This document shows, piece after piece, positions 16,316-24,433 of a stretch of DNA of 24,433 nucleotides. The translations under genes were made by a program, and so were the position numbers. Source of the stretch: CAZLQF01 sp964561545 (GTDB taxonomy: Bacteria > Bacteroidota > Bacteroidia > CAILMK01 > CAYYUA01); NCBI GenBank assembly GCA_964561545.1, contig CAZLQF010000034.1:1-24433 (forward strand), read 5' to 3'. A model generated the notes under the pieces. That model made no database searches and was not told the DNA's origin. It was given only the letters and a program-made list of their open reading frames with translations. How positions within the stretch are numbered: the first letter of the stretch is position 1; every line of letters starts with the position of its first letter.

Positions 16316-16993
16316 TCAATTATTATCCTTTTTCCTAAGATCGATGGTTTCTACATTCGGATAATCATTTTTTTGAAAACTAAAGGTACCGTTTTCTATG
16401 GAAGGATTGGGTTCAAAATCCTTGATCTGGTAGGTAAAAATGGTGCCGTCTTTTTCAAAGATTTTGGTTTGCCGAACATCATGAGAAGTTTGATTGATCA
16501 AAAGGCGCACTTTAAAATAGGATTTTTCTTTGTTTTCCGGGGTTAATTCTACAATGTCGTAAGTTTGTCCATTTTTTTCCTTATCTCCTTTGTACCCATA
16601 CCTAAAATCTTTTTTATACATTGTGAACATTTCGGTTGGGTTAATGTCCATCTCCTCTGGCTTGTAATTATTGATTTGTACTTCCTTTACTTCTTTTAAA
16701 TAAGTCCAGATGTTATCGCCATCGCAAATGATGATATGGTCACCCAATGAAACCCTGAATTTTTGATTCTTAAGGTAGATGGTCCCTTTTTGAACTTCCT
16801 CGAAATCGCTTTGCCGGTTTTCAAGCGTTAATTTAAAATCAGCTTTTATAGCATTGTAAGCTTGATAATTATCGCTTACCTGATCAAGTACTTTTTTGGC
16901 TTTTTCTTTTACCTTATTAGATTCTTGGGCATCCGCCCAATTAAAAGCAATCACTAAACCGAATACTACTACCGCTACCAACTGTCTTATCAT
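16316..16993 (-). CDS. lolA: LolA-like outer-membrane lipoprotein carrier protein
   Basis: 225 residues with a Sec signal peptide at 1-22 (ADA|Q), so it is periplasmic. The mature part has the LolA half-barrel pattern: an initial helix, then strands such as KADFKLTLE, EVQKGTIYLK and KFRVSLGDHIIICDGDNIWTY, then the TEMFTMY helix after the lid region. LolA carries lipoproteins from the LolCDE complex to the outer membrane. The start lies 2 nt past the ftsK stop, so the two genes are coupled. ftsK and lolA are also neighbours in E. coli, which supports the assignment despite low similarity. Bacteroidota generally lack LolB, so delivery must differ from the E. coli model. Confidence 0.85.
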   Translation of the reverse strand: MIRQLVAVVVFGLVIAFNWADAQESNKVKEKAKKVLDQVSDNYQAYNAIKADFKLTLENRQSDFEEVQKGTIYLKNQKFRVSLGDHIIICDGDNIWTYLKEVKEVQINNYKPEEMDINPTEMFTMYKKDFRYGYKGDKEKNGQTYDIVELTPENKEKSYFKVRLLINQTSHDVRQTKIFEKDGTIFTYQIKDFEPNPSIENGTFSFQKNDYPNVETIDLRKKDNN

Positions 16994-16995
16994 TT

Positions 16996-19539
16996 CTACT
17001 CTTTTGCGTCTTTATTCTGTCTCATTTCGGTCAAAAATTGTTCCAAAGCGTATTCATCGGAGATCATTACTTCCCGAGCTTTGCTGCCTTCATTAGGGCC
17101 AACTATACCCATGGCTTCCAACTGGTCTACAATCCTTCCGGCCCTGTTGTAGCCAAGTTTTAACCTTCTTTGGATCAGGGATGTAGAGCCTTGCTGATGT
17201 TGAACAATGAGGCGGGCTGCTTCATCAAAAAGGGAATCAAGGTTATCGAGTGCATCATCGGGTGATTTGGAGTCCCCTTCTTCAGACTTTACCTCAGGAA
17301 GTTGGGTAGGAGCGGAATAAGCTTGTTGCTGTCCTATATAATCAGTAATCCCTTCTACCTCATCGGTGTCAATAAAGGGCGATTGAAGCCTTACAATATC
17401 CCCGCCCGGGCAAAATAGCATGTCGCCTTTCCCGATGAGTTGCTCTGCACCTCCGGAATCCAGTATTGTTCTGGAGTCAACTTTCGAAGTTACGCGATAA
17501 GCTATACGTGCAGGGAAATTGGCCTTAATAACTCCTGTAATAATGTTAACCGATGGACGCTGCGTGGCAAGAATTAAATGGATACCAATGGCACGGGCTA
17601 ATTGGGCTAGCCTGGCAACAGGTGATTCGATTTCTTTACCGGCTGTCATCATCAGGTCGGCCAATTCATCTATAACCAGGACAATGTAAGGTAAAAACCG
17701 GTGGCCATTTTCCGGGTTGAGCTTTCGCTCCATAAATTTCTTATTGTATTCAGCGACATTCCGAACTTGGGCATCTTTGAGCAGGTCGTAACGCTCATCC
17801 ATTTCGGCGCATAAGGAATTTAGCGTAGTAACAACCTCGGAAGTATCAGTGATGATGGCTTCTTCATTGTCGGGTAATTTAGCAAGAAAATGGTTTTCGA
17901 TCTTTCGGAAAAGGCTTAGCTCAACTTTCTTGGGATCAACCAACACAAATTTGACTTGAGAAGGATGCTTCTTGTAAAGCAAGGAAGCAATGACCACGTT
18001 CAAACCCACTGATTTACCCTGGCCTGTAGCACCAGCCATCAGTAAGTGAGGCATTTTACTAAGGTCTGTTACATATACCTCATTGGAAATGGTTTTACCT
18101 ATGGCAATGGGTAGCTCATAATCGGATTCCCTGAATTTTTGGGATGCAAAGACGGATTTGATCGATACCAGTTCAGGTTGAGAATTAGGAACTTCTATCC
18201 CAATGGTACCCAATCCCGGTATAGGGGCAATAATACGGATTCCCAAAGCTGCGAGGCTTAGGGCAATGTCATCCTCAAGGTTTTTTATTTTGGCAATTCG
18301 AACGCCTGCAGCTGGTACGATTTCATAAAGTGTAACTGTTGGCCCAACGGTAGCCTTGATCTTATCGATTTCGATCTTGTAATTCTTTAGGGTGTTAACG
18401 ATCAAGTTCTTGCGTTCTTCAAGTTCTTCTTGGTTGATCCCTTTTTGCCCATCATTGTAATCATTGAGCAAGTCTAATCCCGGAAAATGGTAATTGGAAA
18501 GATCAAGGGTTGGGTCGTAGGCTTTATGGGTCATCCTGGCTTTTTCGCTTGCTTCCTCGGTCTCATCCTTGGGGGTTTCTATTTCAAGGGAAGGCCCTTC
18601 CTCTTCGCCTTCTTCTGTTTTTGATTCAGGTTCTTGTCCTTGTTCTTCTTCCTCATTGGTTACTTTCAATTCAATGCCATCGGTCAAGGGGTCCGCTTCA
18701 GTTGGTGTTTCGTCCAATGGTTCAGTTGCCGATGGTTCGTTATGACTATCTTCTTCTGGCTTTTGTTCAATAGGCTGATCATTGGTTGAGTCATTAGATT
18801 GGGCTGTCTCTTCAGGTTGATGTTCGGCAAGGTCCGGGGCCACCTCTTCAAATTCTTCAGTTTGGTCTGGTATTAGCCAATGCTTGGGATTCAATTTTCG
18901 GACAACGTTTTTTAGGTTGTCCGGTAAGTAAAAAGAAAGGTTAAACGTAAGGGTTAAAAAGATCAATAGGGTTATCAATAAAAATATGATCGTACCTGCG
19001 GAGCCTATCAGTCCCGCGAGCCATAATTGAGCTTCATAGCCAAAGCCACCGCCTAAATAATCAACTTGGCCAGTTGCAAAAAATCCTAATGTAATGGAGA
19101 GCCAAAAAATAAAAAACAGAGTAGCAACAATGGATTTTCTAAGCGGCAACAAGTTTACCTTGAAAAGTAAACGGTAACCGATTATAAAACTTAGCAATGA
19201 AAAAAGGTAAGCAGCAACGCCAAACCATCGGTAAATTAGAAAATGGGCTATAAATGCACCCAAAACACCCATCCAATTATTGGCCATTTGAGGATTGGCT
19301 TCTTGAAAATCGTTCCATTGCAATCCTTTAACCAAACTTTGGTCTGTTTGCCATGAAAACAAGAACGAGGTAAAAGCTAAAAGGCTAAAGACCGCAAAAC
19401 CTATAAATACCAGTCCTAAAACCCGTACATAACGGTCGTCTTTGGTAAAGCTAAAAGAAGTCCATGAGGAAGGTTCAGCCTTTTTTTGCTTTTTGGGTTG
19501 TTCTTTGTTTTTAAACTCGTTTTTAACTTGTTTTGCCAT
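16996..19539 (-). CDS. ftsK: DNA translocase FtsK/SpoIIIE family
   Basis: 847 residues. A basic N-terminus is followed by four membrane segments (~39-62, 104-125, 136-155, 171-200), an acidic E/P/T-rich linker (~226-336), the alpha and beta motor domains, and a C-terminal winged-helix gamma domain (~775-815, with LGYNRAGRIVDQ). Walker A is GATGQGKS (503-510, Lys509) and Walker B is VLVIDELADLM (Asp624, Glu625), followed by RLAQLARAIGIHLILATQRP. FtsK sits at the septum and pumps chromosome ends to the dif site, activating XerCD. The linker is much shorter than the E. coli one and of a length usual in Bacteroidota. Cotranscribed with lolA. Confidence 0.96.
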   Translation of the reverse strand: MAKQVKNEFKNKEQPKKQKKAEPSSWTSFSFTKDDRYVRVLGLVFIGFAVFSLLAFTSFLFSWQTDQSLVKGLQWNDFQEANPQMANNWMGVLGAFIAHFLIYRWFGVAAYLFSLLSFIIGYRLLFKVNLLPLRKSIVATLFFIFWLSITLGFFATGQVDYLGGGFGYEAQLWLAGLIGSAGTIIFLLITLLIFLTLTFNLSFYLPDNLKNVVRKLNPKHWLIPDQTEEFEEVAPDLAEHQPEETAQSNDSTNDQPIEQKPEEDSHNEPSATEPLDETPTEADPLTDGIELKVTNEEEEQGQEPESKTEEGEEEGPSLEIETPKDETEEASEKARMTHKAYDPTLDLSNYHFPGLDLLNDYNDGQKGINQEELEERKNLIVNTLKNYKIEIDKIKATVGPTVTLYEIVPAAGVRIAKIKNLEDDIALSLAALGIRIIAPIPGLGTIGIEVPNSQPELVSIKSVFASQKFRESDYELPIAIGKTISNEVYVTDLSKMPHLLMAGATGQGKSVGLNVVIASLLYKKHPSQVKFVLVDPKKVELSLFRKIENHFLAKLPDNEEAIITDTSEVVTTLNSLCAEMDERYDLLKDAQVRNVAEYNKKFMERKLNPENGHRFLPYIVLVIDELADLMMTAGKEIESPVARLAQLARAIGIHLILATQRPSVNIITGVIKANFPARIAYRVTSKVDSRTILDSGGAEQLIGKGDMLFCPGGDIVRLQSPFIDTDEVEGITDYIGQQQAYSAPTQLPEVKSEEGDSKSPDDALDNLDSLFDEAARLIVQHQQGSTSLIQRRLKLGYNRAGRIVDQLEAMGIVGPNEGSKAREVMISDEYALEQFLTEMRQNKDAKE

Positions 19540-19555
19540 AAGCGCGATTCATGAA

Positions 19556-19563
19556 CAAATTTA
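19556..19563 (-). promoter_or_regulatory. Candidate -7 promoter element (TAAATTTG) for ftsK-lolA
   Basis: On the minus strand TAAATTTG matches TAnnTTTG and lies 16 nt before the ATG at 19539. No TTG at the usual -33 distance is seen. Confidence 0.38.
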
Positions 19564-19680
19564 AATGAATTATCAATTTTAAGCAGATTTTTGATGAATG
19601 TGTAGCAAACTTATTTGAATTTAAATTAGTTAAGAAGGGTGAAAAAGTTGGGCAAATTTCCAAGTGCTTAGGTCATTTGT

Positions 19681-19688
19681 TAAATTTG
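19681..19688 (+). promoter_or_regulatory. Candidate -7 promoter element (TAAATTTG) for the repeat-rich cargo gene
   Basis: TAAATTTG lies 25 nt before the ATG at 19714. The nearest upstream TTG (19648-19650) is 30 nt away, longer than the normal 17-23, so only the -7 part is supported. Confidence 0.38.
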
Positions 19689-19713
19689 GACCAATAAAAG
19701 ATAAAAGTTTATC

Positions 19714-22698
19714 ATGAGATATGTTACTTTACTTTTAAGCTTATTTTTGATCACCGTCTTTTCTACTAAGGTTGATGCGCAAACCTACAACACTATTCAA
19801 TCTTCGGGGTCATCCGTAACAGCATGTGATTCAATTTATATTGTTTCCAACCTAACAATAACCAACACCAATAGAGTCATAGATTCTACCAACTATGTTA
19901 TAACAAGCAATAACATTACGGTGAATTATTATTTTAGCTCCCAGGGAATTGGTTCTCCAACCATAATACCTTTTCAGGACACCTTGGTTTTACCTCCGGT
20001 AAGCGCAGGAAGTTATGCTTTGCAAGGAAGCAGTTTTTTAAATGGAAGTTTTAATAGCTCTGCTAACAACTCCTTTCAAGTTCAAGGTGTTAATGCCGGA
20101 TTTACCAAAAATGCGGACACTACATGTCAGGGAGACTCAATCCAGTTTACCAATACCTCATGCCTCAGCGCACCGATAACCTGGCAAGTGAATGGAACAG
20201 TTGTTAGCAATCAACCCAATCCAACTTTAACTTTCACCAATACAGGTAACAATACGGTTAAACAAATAACTGGACAAGGAAGCGCTGCCGATACAGCGCA
20301 AGCCAATGTATATGTTTATTCGAGTACTAATGCGGGAATTCAGGGTCCCGATTCAAGAGAGTTGTGTAGTAACATTTCCGATACCTTGCAAGCTACTCAA
20401 GGCTTTGCATCCTATCAATGGTACAAGGATGGAAATGTATTGAACAACGAAACATCATATTCCTTAGTGGTATCTTCTGCAGGCCAATATTCATTAAGCG
20501 TTACGGACAGCAATGGCTGCTCAACTTCGGACACAGTACAACTAAATAGCATAGTTCAACTTGCCGATGATACGGCCTTTTGTGCTGGCAATAGTTTAAC
20601 CCTGGATGCCGGTAATCCCAATGCCTCTTATATATGGCAAGACGGCTCCAATAACCAAACCTTCCAAGCCGACACAAGTGGAACATATTATGTGGAAGTT
20701 ACCCGCAGTAGCGGATGTAAAGGCTACGACACCACCAATATAACTGTTCAGGATTTGCCGAATGTAAGCTTGAGAACAGACACGGCCTTTTGCCACGGAG
20801 GATCGGTTACACTTAATGCTGGTAATGATGGTGTTAATTACACTTGGCAAGATGGCTCTGGCACCAATACTTATACAGCCGATACTTCCGGCAATTATTA
20901 TGTAACGGTTACCAATGCCAATGGGTGCCAAAACAGTGATTCTACAAGCATTACCGTATATCCAGCGCCTACCGTTGACCTTGGTAATGACACATCCTTT
21001 TGCACTGGCGATTCATTAACATTGGATGCCGGCAATACCGGGATCAGTTACTTATGGCAAAATGGTGATACTATGCAAACTTTGACTGTTAAGCAAGGAG
21101 GCCAATATCATGTCCAGGTTACCAATAGTTTCGGTTGTGCCAATAGTGATACCATTAACGTTAGCGTAGATCCTTTGCCTAACAAACCTTTAAACGATGA
21201 TACGATCATCTGCCAAAGCGATCAAATTACTCTTAATGCGCAAAACACGGGGGCGAATTATATGTGGAAGGATGGCTCCAATTCACAGTTTTTTACGGTA
21301 TCTGATAGTGGGCTCTATTGGGTTCAAATCAATAGCCAGCAGGGTTGTCAGGTTGATGATTCCATTCAAGTTGATACCCAAGCAAATCCCAATGTAGATT
21401 TGGGGACCGATACGAGTTTGTGTAATGGCCAATCAATTACCCTCAATGCAGGCGATTGGACCAATTACACTTGGCAGAATGGTTCTGCCGAGGATTCTTT
21501 TCAAGTAAACCAAGCAGGACAATACCATGTGCAAGTAAAGGATACACTCGGATGCTCCGGAAGTGATACGGTCAATGTTCAGTTTACCAACAATCCTTCA
21601 GTAAATCTGGGGCAAGATACTGCCTTTTGCCATGGCGCTTCCCTTATATTGGATGCAGGTAGCTGGAGTGATTATACTTGGCAGGATGGTTCTTCCAATC
21701 AGTTATTTACTGTAAGTGATTCTGGTAAATATTACGTTCAGGTAGAAAATACAGAAGGCTGTACGGGTAGCGATACCATTATGGTAAATACCAAAGCAAG
21801 CCCATCAGTTGATCTGGGTAATGACACCACCATTTGTAGTGGCGAAGTACTTACATTAGATGCCGGTTCATGGGATGGGTATCTGTGGCAGGATGGCTCA
21901 CAATCCCAAACATTTACCGTGACGGATGCAGGGTCTTATCATGTAGAAGTAACCAACCAAGTCGGTTGCGCAAATGCCGACACCATCCAGGTTGGAATCA
22001 ATCCTTCGCCTCAAGTTAGCCTGGGGCTTGATACCACCATTTGCCCCGGAAGTTCCCTAACACTCGATGCAGGGCAAGGGACCACTTACCAATGGAGCGA
22101 CGGCTCAACCGGTAGAACCAAGTTTGTAACTTCAGCTGGCTTATATTGGGTTGAAGTTACCAATGCCAATACCTGTTCAGGTTCTGATACCATTGAAATT
22201 ATGAAGCATCCCAAACCTACGGTTGACCTTGGATCAGATACTACCATTTGCCGTGATCAAACATTGCAATTGGATGCCGGAGCCGGTTTTAATAGCTATG
22301 TTTGGCAGGATGGAAGTACTAAACAGACCAATACGGTTGATACCAGTCAAGCCGGAGATTTTGAATACTGGGTTACCGTTAAAGATCAAAATAGCTGTAA
22401 TGCCAATGATACAGTGATGGTCTCTGTTGAAATTTGCGATGGCATTGCAGAAAAGGATGATCACAAAGTCAACATCTATCCCAATCCCGTTCAGGAAACC
22501 TTGAAACTTGACTTTAAATCTTTACCCTTAGGCGATGTTGCTGTAAGCCTGACCACCGGGGATGGGCAAATCATAAGAAAAGCCCTGGTTTCTGATGGGC
22601 AACACAGTTTCGATGTGAGCAATCTTTCTGAAGGAATTTATTTATTGCAGATTCAAAGTAACGATCAGCAAACAGTAAGGAAACTGTTGATCCGATAG
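19714..22698 (+). CDS. Repeat-rich secreted protein with tandem Ig-like domains and T9SS type A sorting domain
   Basis: 994 residues. The signal peptide is 1-22 (VDA|Q). Residues ~23-205 are a divergent N-terminal region including a PKD/Ig-like segment (CQGDSIQF, ITWQVNGT). A divergent Ig-like unit (~210-282, YQWYKDG) precedes nine closely related 68-72-residue units (~283-908). Each unit carries a DT-x-x-C box, an LDAG or LNAG turn, a Y-x-W-Q-D-G-S strand and a GxYxVxVTN strand ending in a second cysteine and DT. The two cysteines per unit could form the core disulfide of an Ig fold. The end (~919-994) is a type A sorting domain (IYPNPVQETLKL, EGIYLLQI). It is most likely a surface adhesin or fibre; no enzyme motif is visible. 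It is convergent with a type B cargo gene that uses similar modules. Confidence 0.9.
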   Translation: MRYVTLLLSLFLITVFSTKVDAQTYNTIQSSGSSVTACDSIYIVSNLTITNTNRVIDSTNYVITSNNITVNYYFSSQGIGSPTIIPFQDTLVLPPVSAGSYALQGSSFLNGSFNSSANNSFQVQGVNAGFTKNADTTCQGDSIQFTNTSCLSAPITWQVNGTVVSNQPNPTLTFTNTGNNTVKQITGQGSAADTAQANVYVYSSTNAGIQGPDSRELCSNISDTLQATQGFASYQWYKDGNVLNNETSYSLVVSSAGQYSLSVTDSNGCSTSDTVQLNSIVQLADDTAFCAGNSLTLDAGNPNASYIWQDGSNNQTFQADTSGTYYVEVTRSSGCKGYDTTNITVQDLPNVSLRTDTAFCHGGSVTLNAGNDGVNYTWQDGSGTNTYTADTSGNYYVTVTNANGCQNSDSTSITVYPAPTVDLGNDTSFCTGDSLTLDAGNTGISYLWQNGDTMQTLTVKQGGQYHVQVTNSFGCANSDTINVSVDPLPNKPLNDDTIICQSDQITLNAQNTGANYMWKDGSNSQFFTVSDSGLYWVQINSQQGCQVDDSIQVDTQANPNVDLGTDTSLCNGQSITLNAGDWTNYTWQNGSAEDSFQVNQAGQYHVQVKDTLGCSGSDTVNVQFTNNPSVNLGQDTAFCHGASLILDAGSWSDYTWQDGSSNQLFTVSDSGKYYVQVENTEGCTGSDTIMVNTKASPSVDLGNDTTICSGEVLTLDAGSWDGYLWQDGSQSQTFTVTDAGSYHVEVTNQVGCANADTIQVGINPSPQVSLGLDTTICPGSSLTLDAGQGTTYQWSDGSTGRTKFVTSAGLYWVEVTNANTCSGSDTIEIMKHPKPTVDLGSDTTICRDQTLQLDAGAGFNSYVWQDGSTKQTNTVDTSQAGDFEYWVTVKDQNSCNANDTVMVSVEICDGIAEKDDHKVNIYPNPVQETLKLDFKSLPLGDVAVSLTTGDGQIIRKALVSDGQHSFDVSNLSEGIYLLQIQSNDQQTVRKLLIR
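20560..22437 (+). repeat. Nine tandem coding repeats, period 204-216 nt
   Basis: Units begin at 20560, 20764, 20974, 21184, 21394, 21601, 21808, 22015 and 22222, so the spacing is 204, 210, 210, 210, 207, 207, 207 and 207 nt; the last unit is slightly longer. All indels are in whole codons. Protein conservation is clearly higher than nucleotide conservation, pointing to old duplications kept by selection rather than recent slippage. Confidence 0.9.
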
Positions 22699-22728
22699 CA
22701 AAAAAATAACCTGGTAATCATTAGAGCT

Positions 22729-22755
22729 AAAAGTTGGGCCTGCGGGCCAACTTTT
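22729..22755. terminator. Bidirectional terminator between convergent cargo genes
   Basis: AAAAGTTGG (22729-22737) pairs with 22747-22755; after one G-G mismatch two more G-C pairs close a TGC loop. A and T tracts flank both sides, so it can serve both strands. It overlaps the stop codon (22754-22756) of the minus-strand gene. Confidence 0.65.
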
Positions 22756-24433
22756 ATTGAATCACGTGAATTTCGCCTGAGTAGTAATGGGGATTGCCTA
22801 ATGGATCTGTGATTTTTACCAGGTATAAATACACCCCTTCCTTGACTTTTTGGTCACTTTTACGAAACCTACCATCCCAGGTTCTTTGATTATTGGCACT
22901 AAAAACCTGCTGGCCCCAACGATTGTATATATCAAATTGAATGGCTTGGATACCCACCCCTTTGATTTTCCATTCATCATTAGTACCGTCATGGTTGGGG
23001 CTAAAAGCATCCGGGATGTATACTTCGAATTGACTGGTAGTATCGATCACATGAAGGGTATCGAGGTTAATATCTGTACCGCAATCCGCTTGTCCATAAG
23101 CCTGTAGCTTGACGGGATAGGTGCCCGAATCCTGGTAGCCGTGTACCGGATTTTTCCTGCTGCTATTAAGGCCAGGTTTTCCGAAGTTCCAATTATAGCG
23201 GACCGCATTTGTTGATTGATTAAAAAAGCGGATTTCTTGATTGGTATGGGCAGTATCTTGAGGGGAGGTCGTAAAATCTGCTATAGGTGGCTGAGCTACT
23301 TCGATGTAAATGCTGTCCTTTGCAGGTTGAGAGCAATAATCTTTTAAAGTAACCCGATGCCAACCGCTTTTGGCAGGGGCTACTTCAATGCTTGGAGTGG
23401 AGGTGGTATCAGAAAGCCAATGATATTGATAATTTGGGCTATAGCCTCCCGTTGGGTTTGCATTTAATTTAACAGGCGTGCCGTTGCAGACGAACCTATC
23501 ATGAGGTGACAGGGTGACTTTTAAAGAATCGCGCACATTGATAAGTACATCCGAGGTATCCCGGCAGCCTTGTTGGTTGCTAACGATGAGCTTATAACGT
23601 TGTTGATTGGGCAATTCTGCTTTGGGTTTAGCAATGCTATCATTAGAAAGGTAGCGAGCGGGTATCCACTTGTACGTAATCCCACCTTTCCCTTGCATGG
23701 TGTAGGTTTGGTTGTGGCAAAGTGTTGTATCAGGACCGGCATCTGCTGATGGTAGGGGATGGTGATTTAAATGGATGGTATCTACCGGTTTACAATGGGT
23801 TGCCTCTTGTACTTTTAGGTAATAACTGCCCGTATCTTGAGCCCAAATTGCTTTGCCTTGTTCTTCAATGTTTTTGCCGGTGCTGTCTTTTTCAGGCGTA
23901 ATCCAGGTAAAATTGGCATTGGCAGGGTTTTCCACGTTAAGCTTTAACGAATCATAAGGGCAAAATGAGGTATCGTCCGGTAAGCCTGTTTTGATGTCTG
24001 CAAGAAAGGTGATTTGGGCCGTGTCGGTTACGGTAATGGTATCATAGGAACTGCTGGCCCAATAATTGCCACTGGAATCGATGGTGATGGAGGAGGAGGT
24101 ATCACCTGTGCTCCATTGAAGGTCAAAATGACTGGAGTCCTTGTCAATTTCAAGCGTTTGGGATTGGGCGTTGCATAGGATTGTATCTTTCAGCCTTAAT
24201 TTTGGGATGGGATGTTGGGAGCAGATGATGGTTTCTTGATTGGTAACATCAGTTATGGCAACGGTAGTATCTGAAAAACGATACTCAATACTATCGGTCG
24301 GAGTGGGAAAGGGAAGTTGCTGATCAATTACATTAAAGGAATCCACTTGAACTTGTATATTTTGTTGATGGCAAGGCGTATTAAGGTTTTGGTCTGTTTT
24401 TAGGATCGTATTGTTCCAAAGGGTGTCCTGGAG
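22754..24433 (-). CDS. Secreted protein with Ig-like and PKD domains and T9SS type B (gliding-motility-associated) sorting domain; 5' end outside window
   Basis: 559 residues are visible and the frame stays open to the right edge, so the N-terminus is missing; a GTG at 24346 is internal. From the visible N-terminal side there are Ig-like segments with the pattern DT-x-x-C ... Y-x-W ... GxYxxxV ... C (LKDTILC, PDDTSFC, GPDTTLC). Around 23290-23060 is a PKD domain (ADFTTSPQDTA, YNWNFGKPG, GTYPVKLQAYG). The end is the CHU_C-type domain (YIPDAFSPNHDGTNDEW, IYNRWGQQVF, WDGR, GVYLYLVKI), which marks T9SS type B cargo, often large adhesins. Its Ig-like modules resemble those of the convergent gene at 19714. 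Role inferred: surface adhesion or gliding-related. Confidence 0.9.
   Translation of the reverse strand, partial: LQDTLWNNTILKTDQNLNTPCHQQNIQVQVDSFNVIDQQLPFPTPTDSIEYRFSDTTVAITDVTNQETIICSQHPIPKLRLKDTILCNAQSQTLEIDKDSSHFDLQWSTGDTSSSITIDSSGNYWASSSYDTITVTDTAQITFLADIKTGLPDDTSFCPYDSLKLNVENPANANFTWITPEKDSTGKNIEEQGKAIWAQDTGSYYLKVQEATHCKPVDTIHLNHHPLPSADAGPDTTLCHNQTYTMQGKGGITYKWIPARYLSNDSIAKPKAELPNQQRYKLIVSNQQGCRDTSDVLINVRDSLKVTLSPHDRFVCNGTPVKLNANPTGGYSPNYQYHWLSDTTSTPSIEVAPAKSGWHRVTLKDYCSQPAKDSIYIEVAQPPIADFTTSPQDTAHTNQEIRFFNQSTNAVRYNWNFGKPGLNSSRKNPVHGYQDSGTYPVKLQAYGQADCGTDINLDTLHVIDTTSQFEVYIPDAFSPNHDGTNDEWKIKGVGIQAIQFDIYNRWGQQVFSANNQRTWDGRFRKSDQKVKEGVYLYLVKITDPLGNPHYYSGEIHVIQ

Noticed and set aside
20596..20931. 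Antisense 111-codon open frame
   Set aside because: Shadow of the tandem Ig-like repeats; its repetitive look is inherited from the sense gene.
20560..22437. CRISPR-like or satellite array
   Set aside because: Period is ~207 nt, units are in frame and conserved at protein level, inside a clear coding sequence.
22754..24346. A complete gene starting at GTG 24346
   Set aside because: The frame continues without a stop to base 24433 with the same composition, and no signal peptide begins at 24346, which a T9SS cargo protein needs.

Overview
The window comes from a member of the Bacteroidota, probably a Cytophagales-like gliding or marine lineage (the class is my inference). The main reasons are type IX secretion (T9SS) cargo with both C-terminal sorting classes (type A and the gliding-motility-associated type B), a DUF5723-type outer-membrane barrel, GEVED and DUF5011-like modules, signal peptides ending in A|Q, no consistent Shine-Dalgarno sequences, and several TAnnTTTG promoter elements typical of the phylum.

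Left part (1-6226, plus strand): the tail of a secreted protein cut by the window edge, then a 1343-residue multidomain secreted protein whose C-terminal region is paralogous to that tail, then a GH3-family acyl-acid amido synthetase. Strong hairpin terminators separate the three, so each is probably its own transcription unit. Middle left (6376-10951, minus strand): a tight three-gene operon, transcribed M48 (Ste24-type) membrane protease, then a large unrecognised lipoprotein, then a DUF5723 outer-membrane barrel, with 2-nt gaps. A 449-nt divergent intergenic region with inverted repeats separates it from a plus-strand envelope protein (11401-13119) that joins a beta-barrel, thrombospondin type 3 calcium repeats, an acidic linker and a C-terminal SPOR domain.

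Middle right (13342-19539, minus strand): housekeeping genes in two units. These are glmM-like phosphohexomutase followed by an IscS/NifS cysteine desulfurase, and ftsK followed by lolA (2-nt gap; ftsK and lolA are also neighbours in E. coli). Right part (19714-24433): two convergent T9SS cargo genes sharing one shallow bidirectional terminator. The plus-strand one has nine tandem ~70-residue Ig-like repeats and a type A sorting domain. The minus-strand one, cut by the right edge, has similar Ig-like modules, a PKD domain and a type B sorting domain.

The common theme is the cell envelope: secreted adhesin-like proteins, outer-membrane barrels and lipoproteins, lipoprotein transport, peptidoglycan precursor synthesis and division. 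I see no CRISPR array, rRNA, tRNA, transposase, integrase or phage gene. The least explained parts are the protease-lipoprotein-barrel operon, the barrel-TSP3-SPOR protein, the GH3 enzyme with no known substrate here, and the convergent pair of shared-module cargo proteins with different sorting signals.
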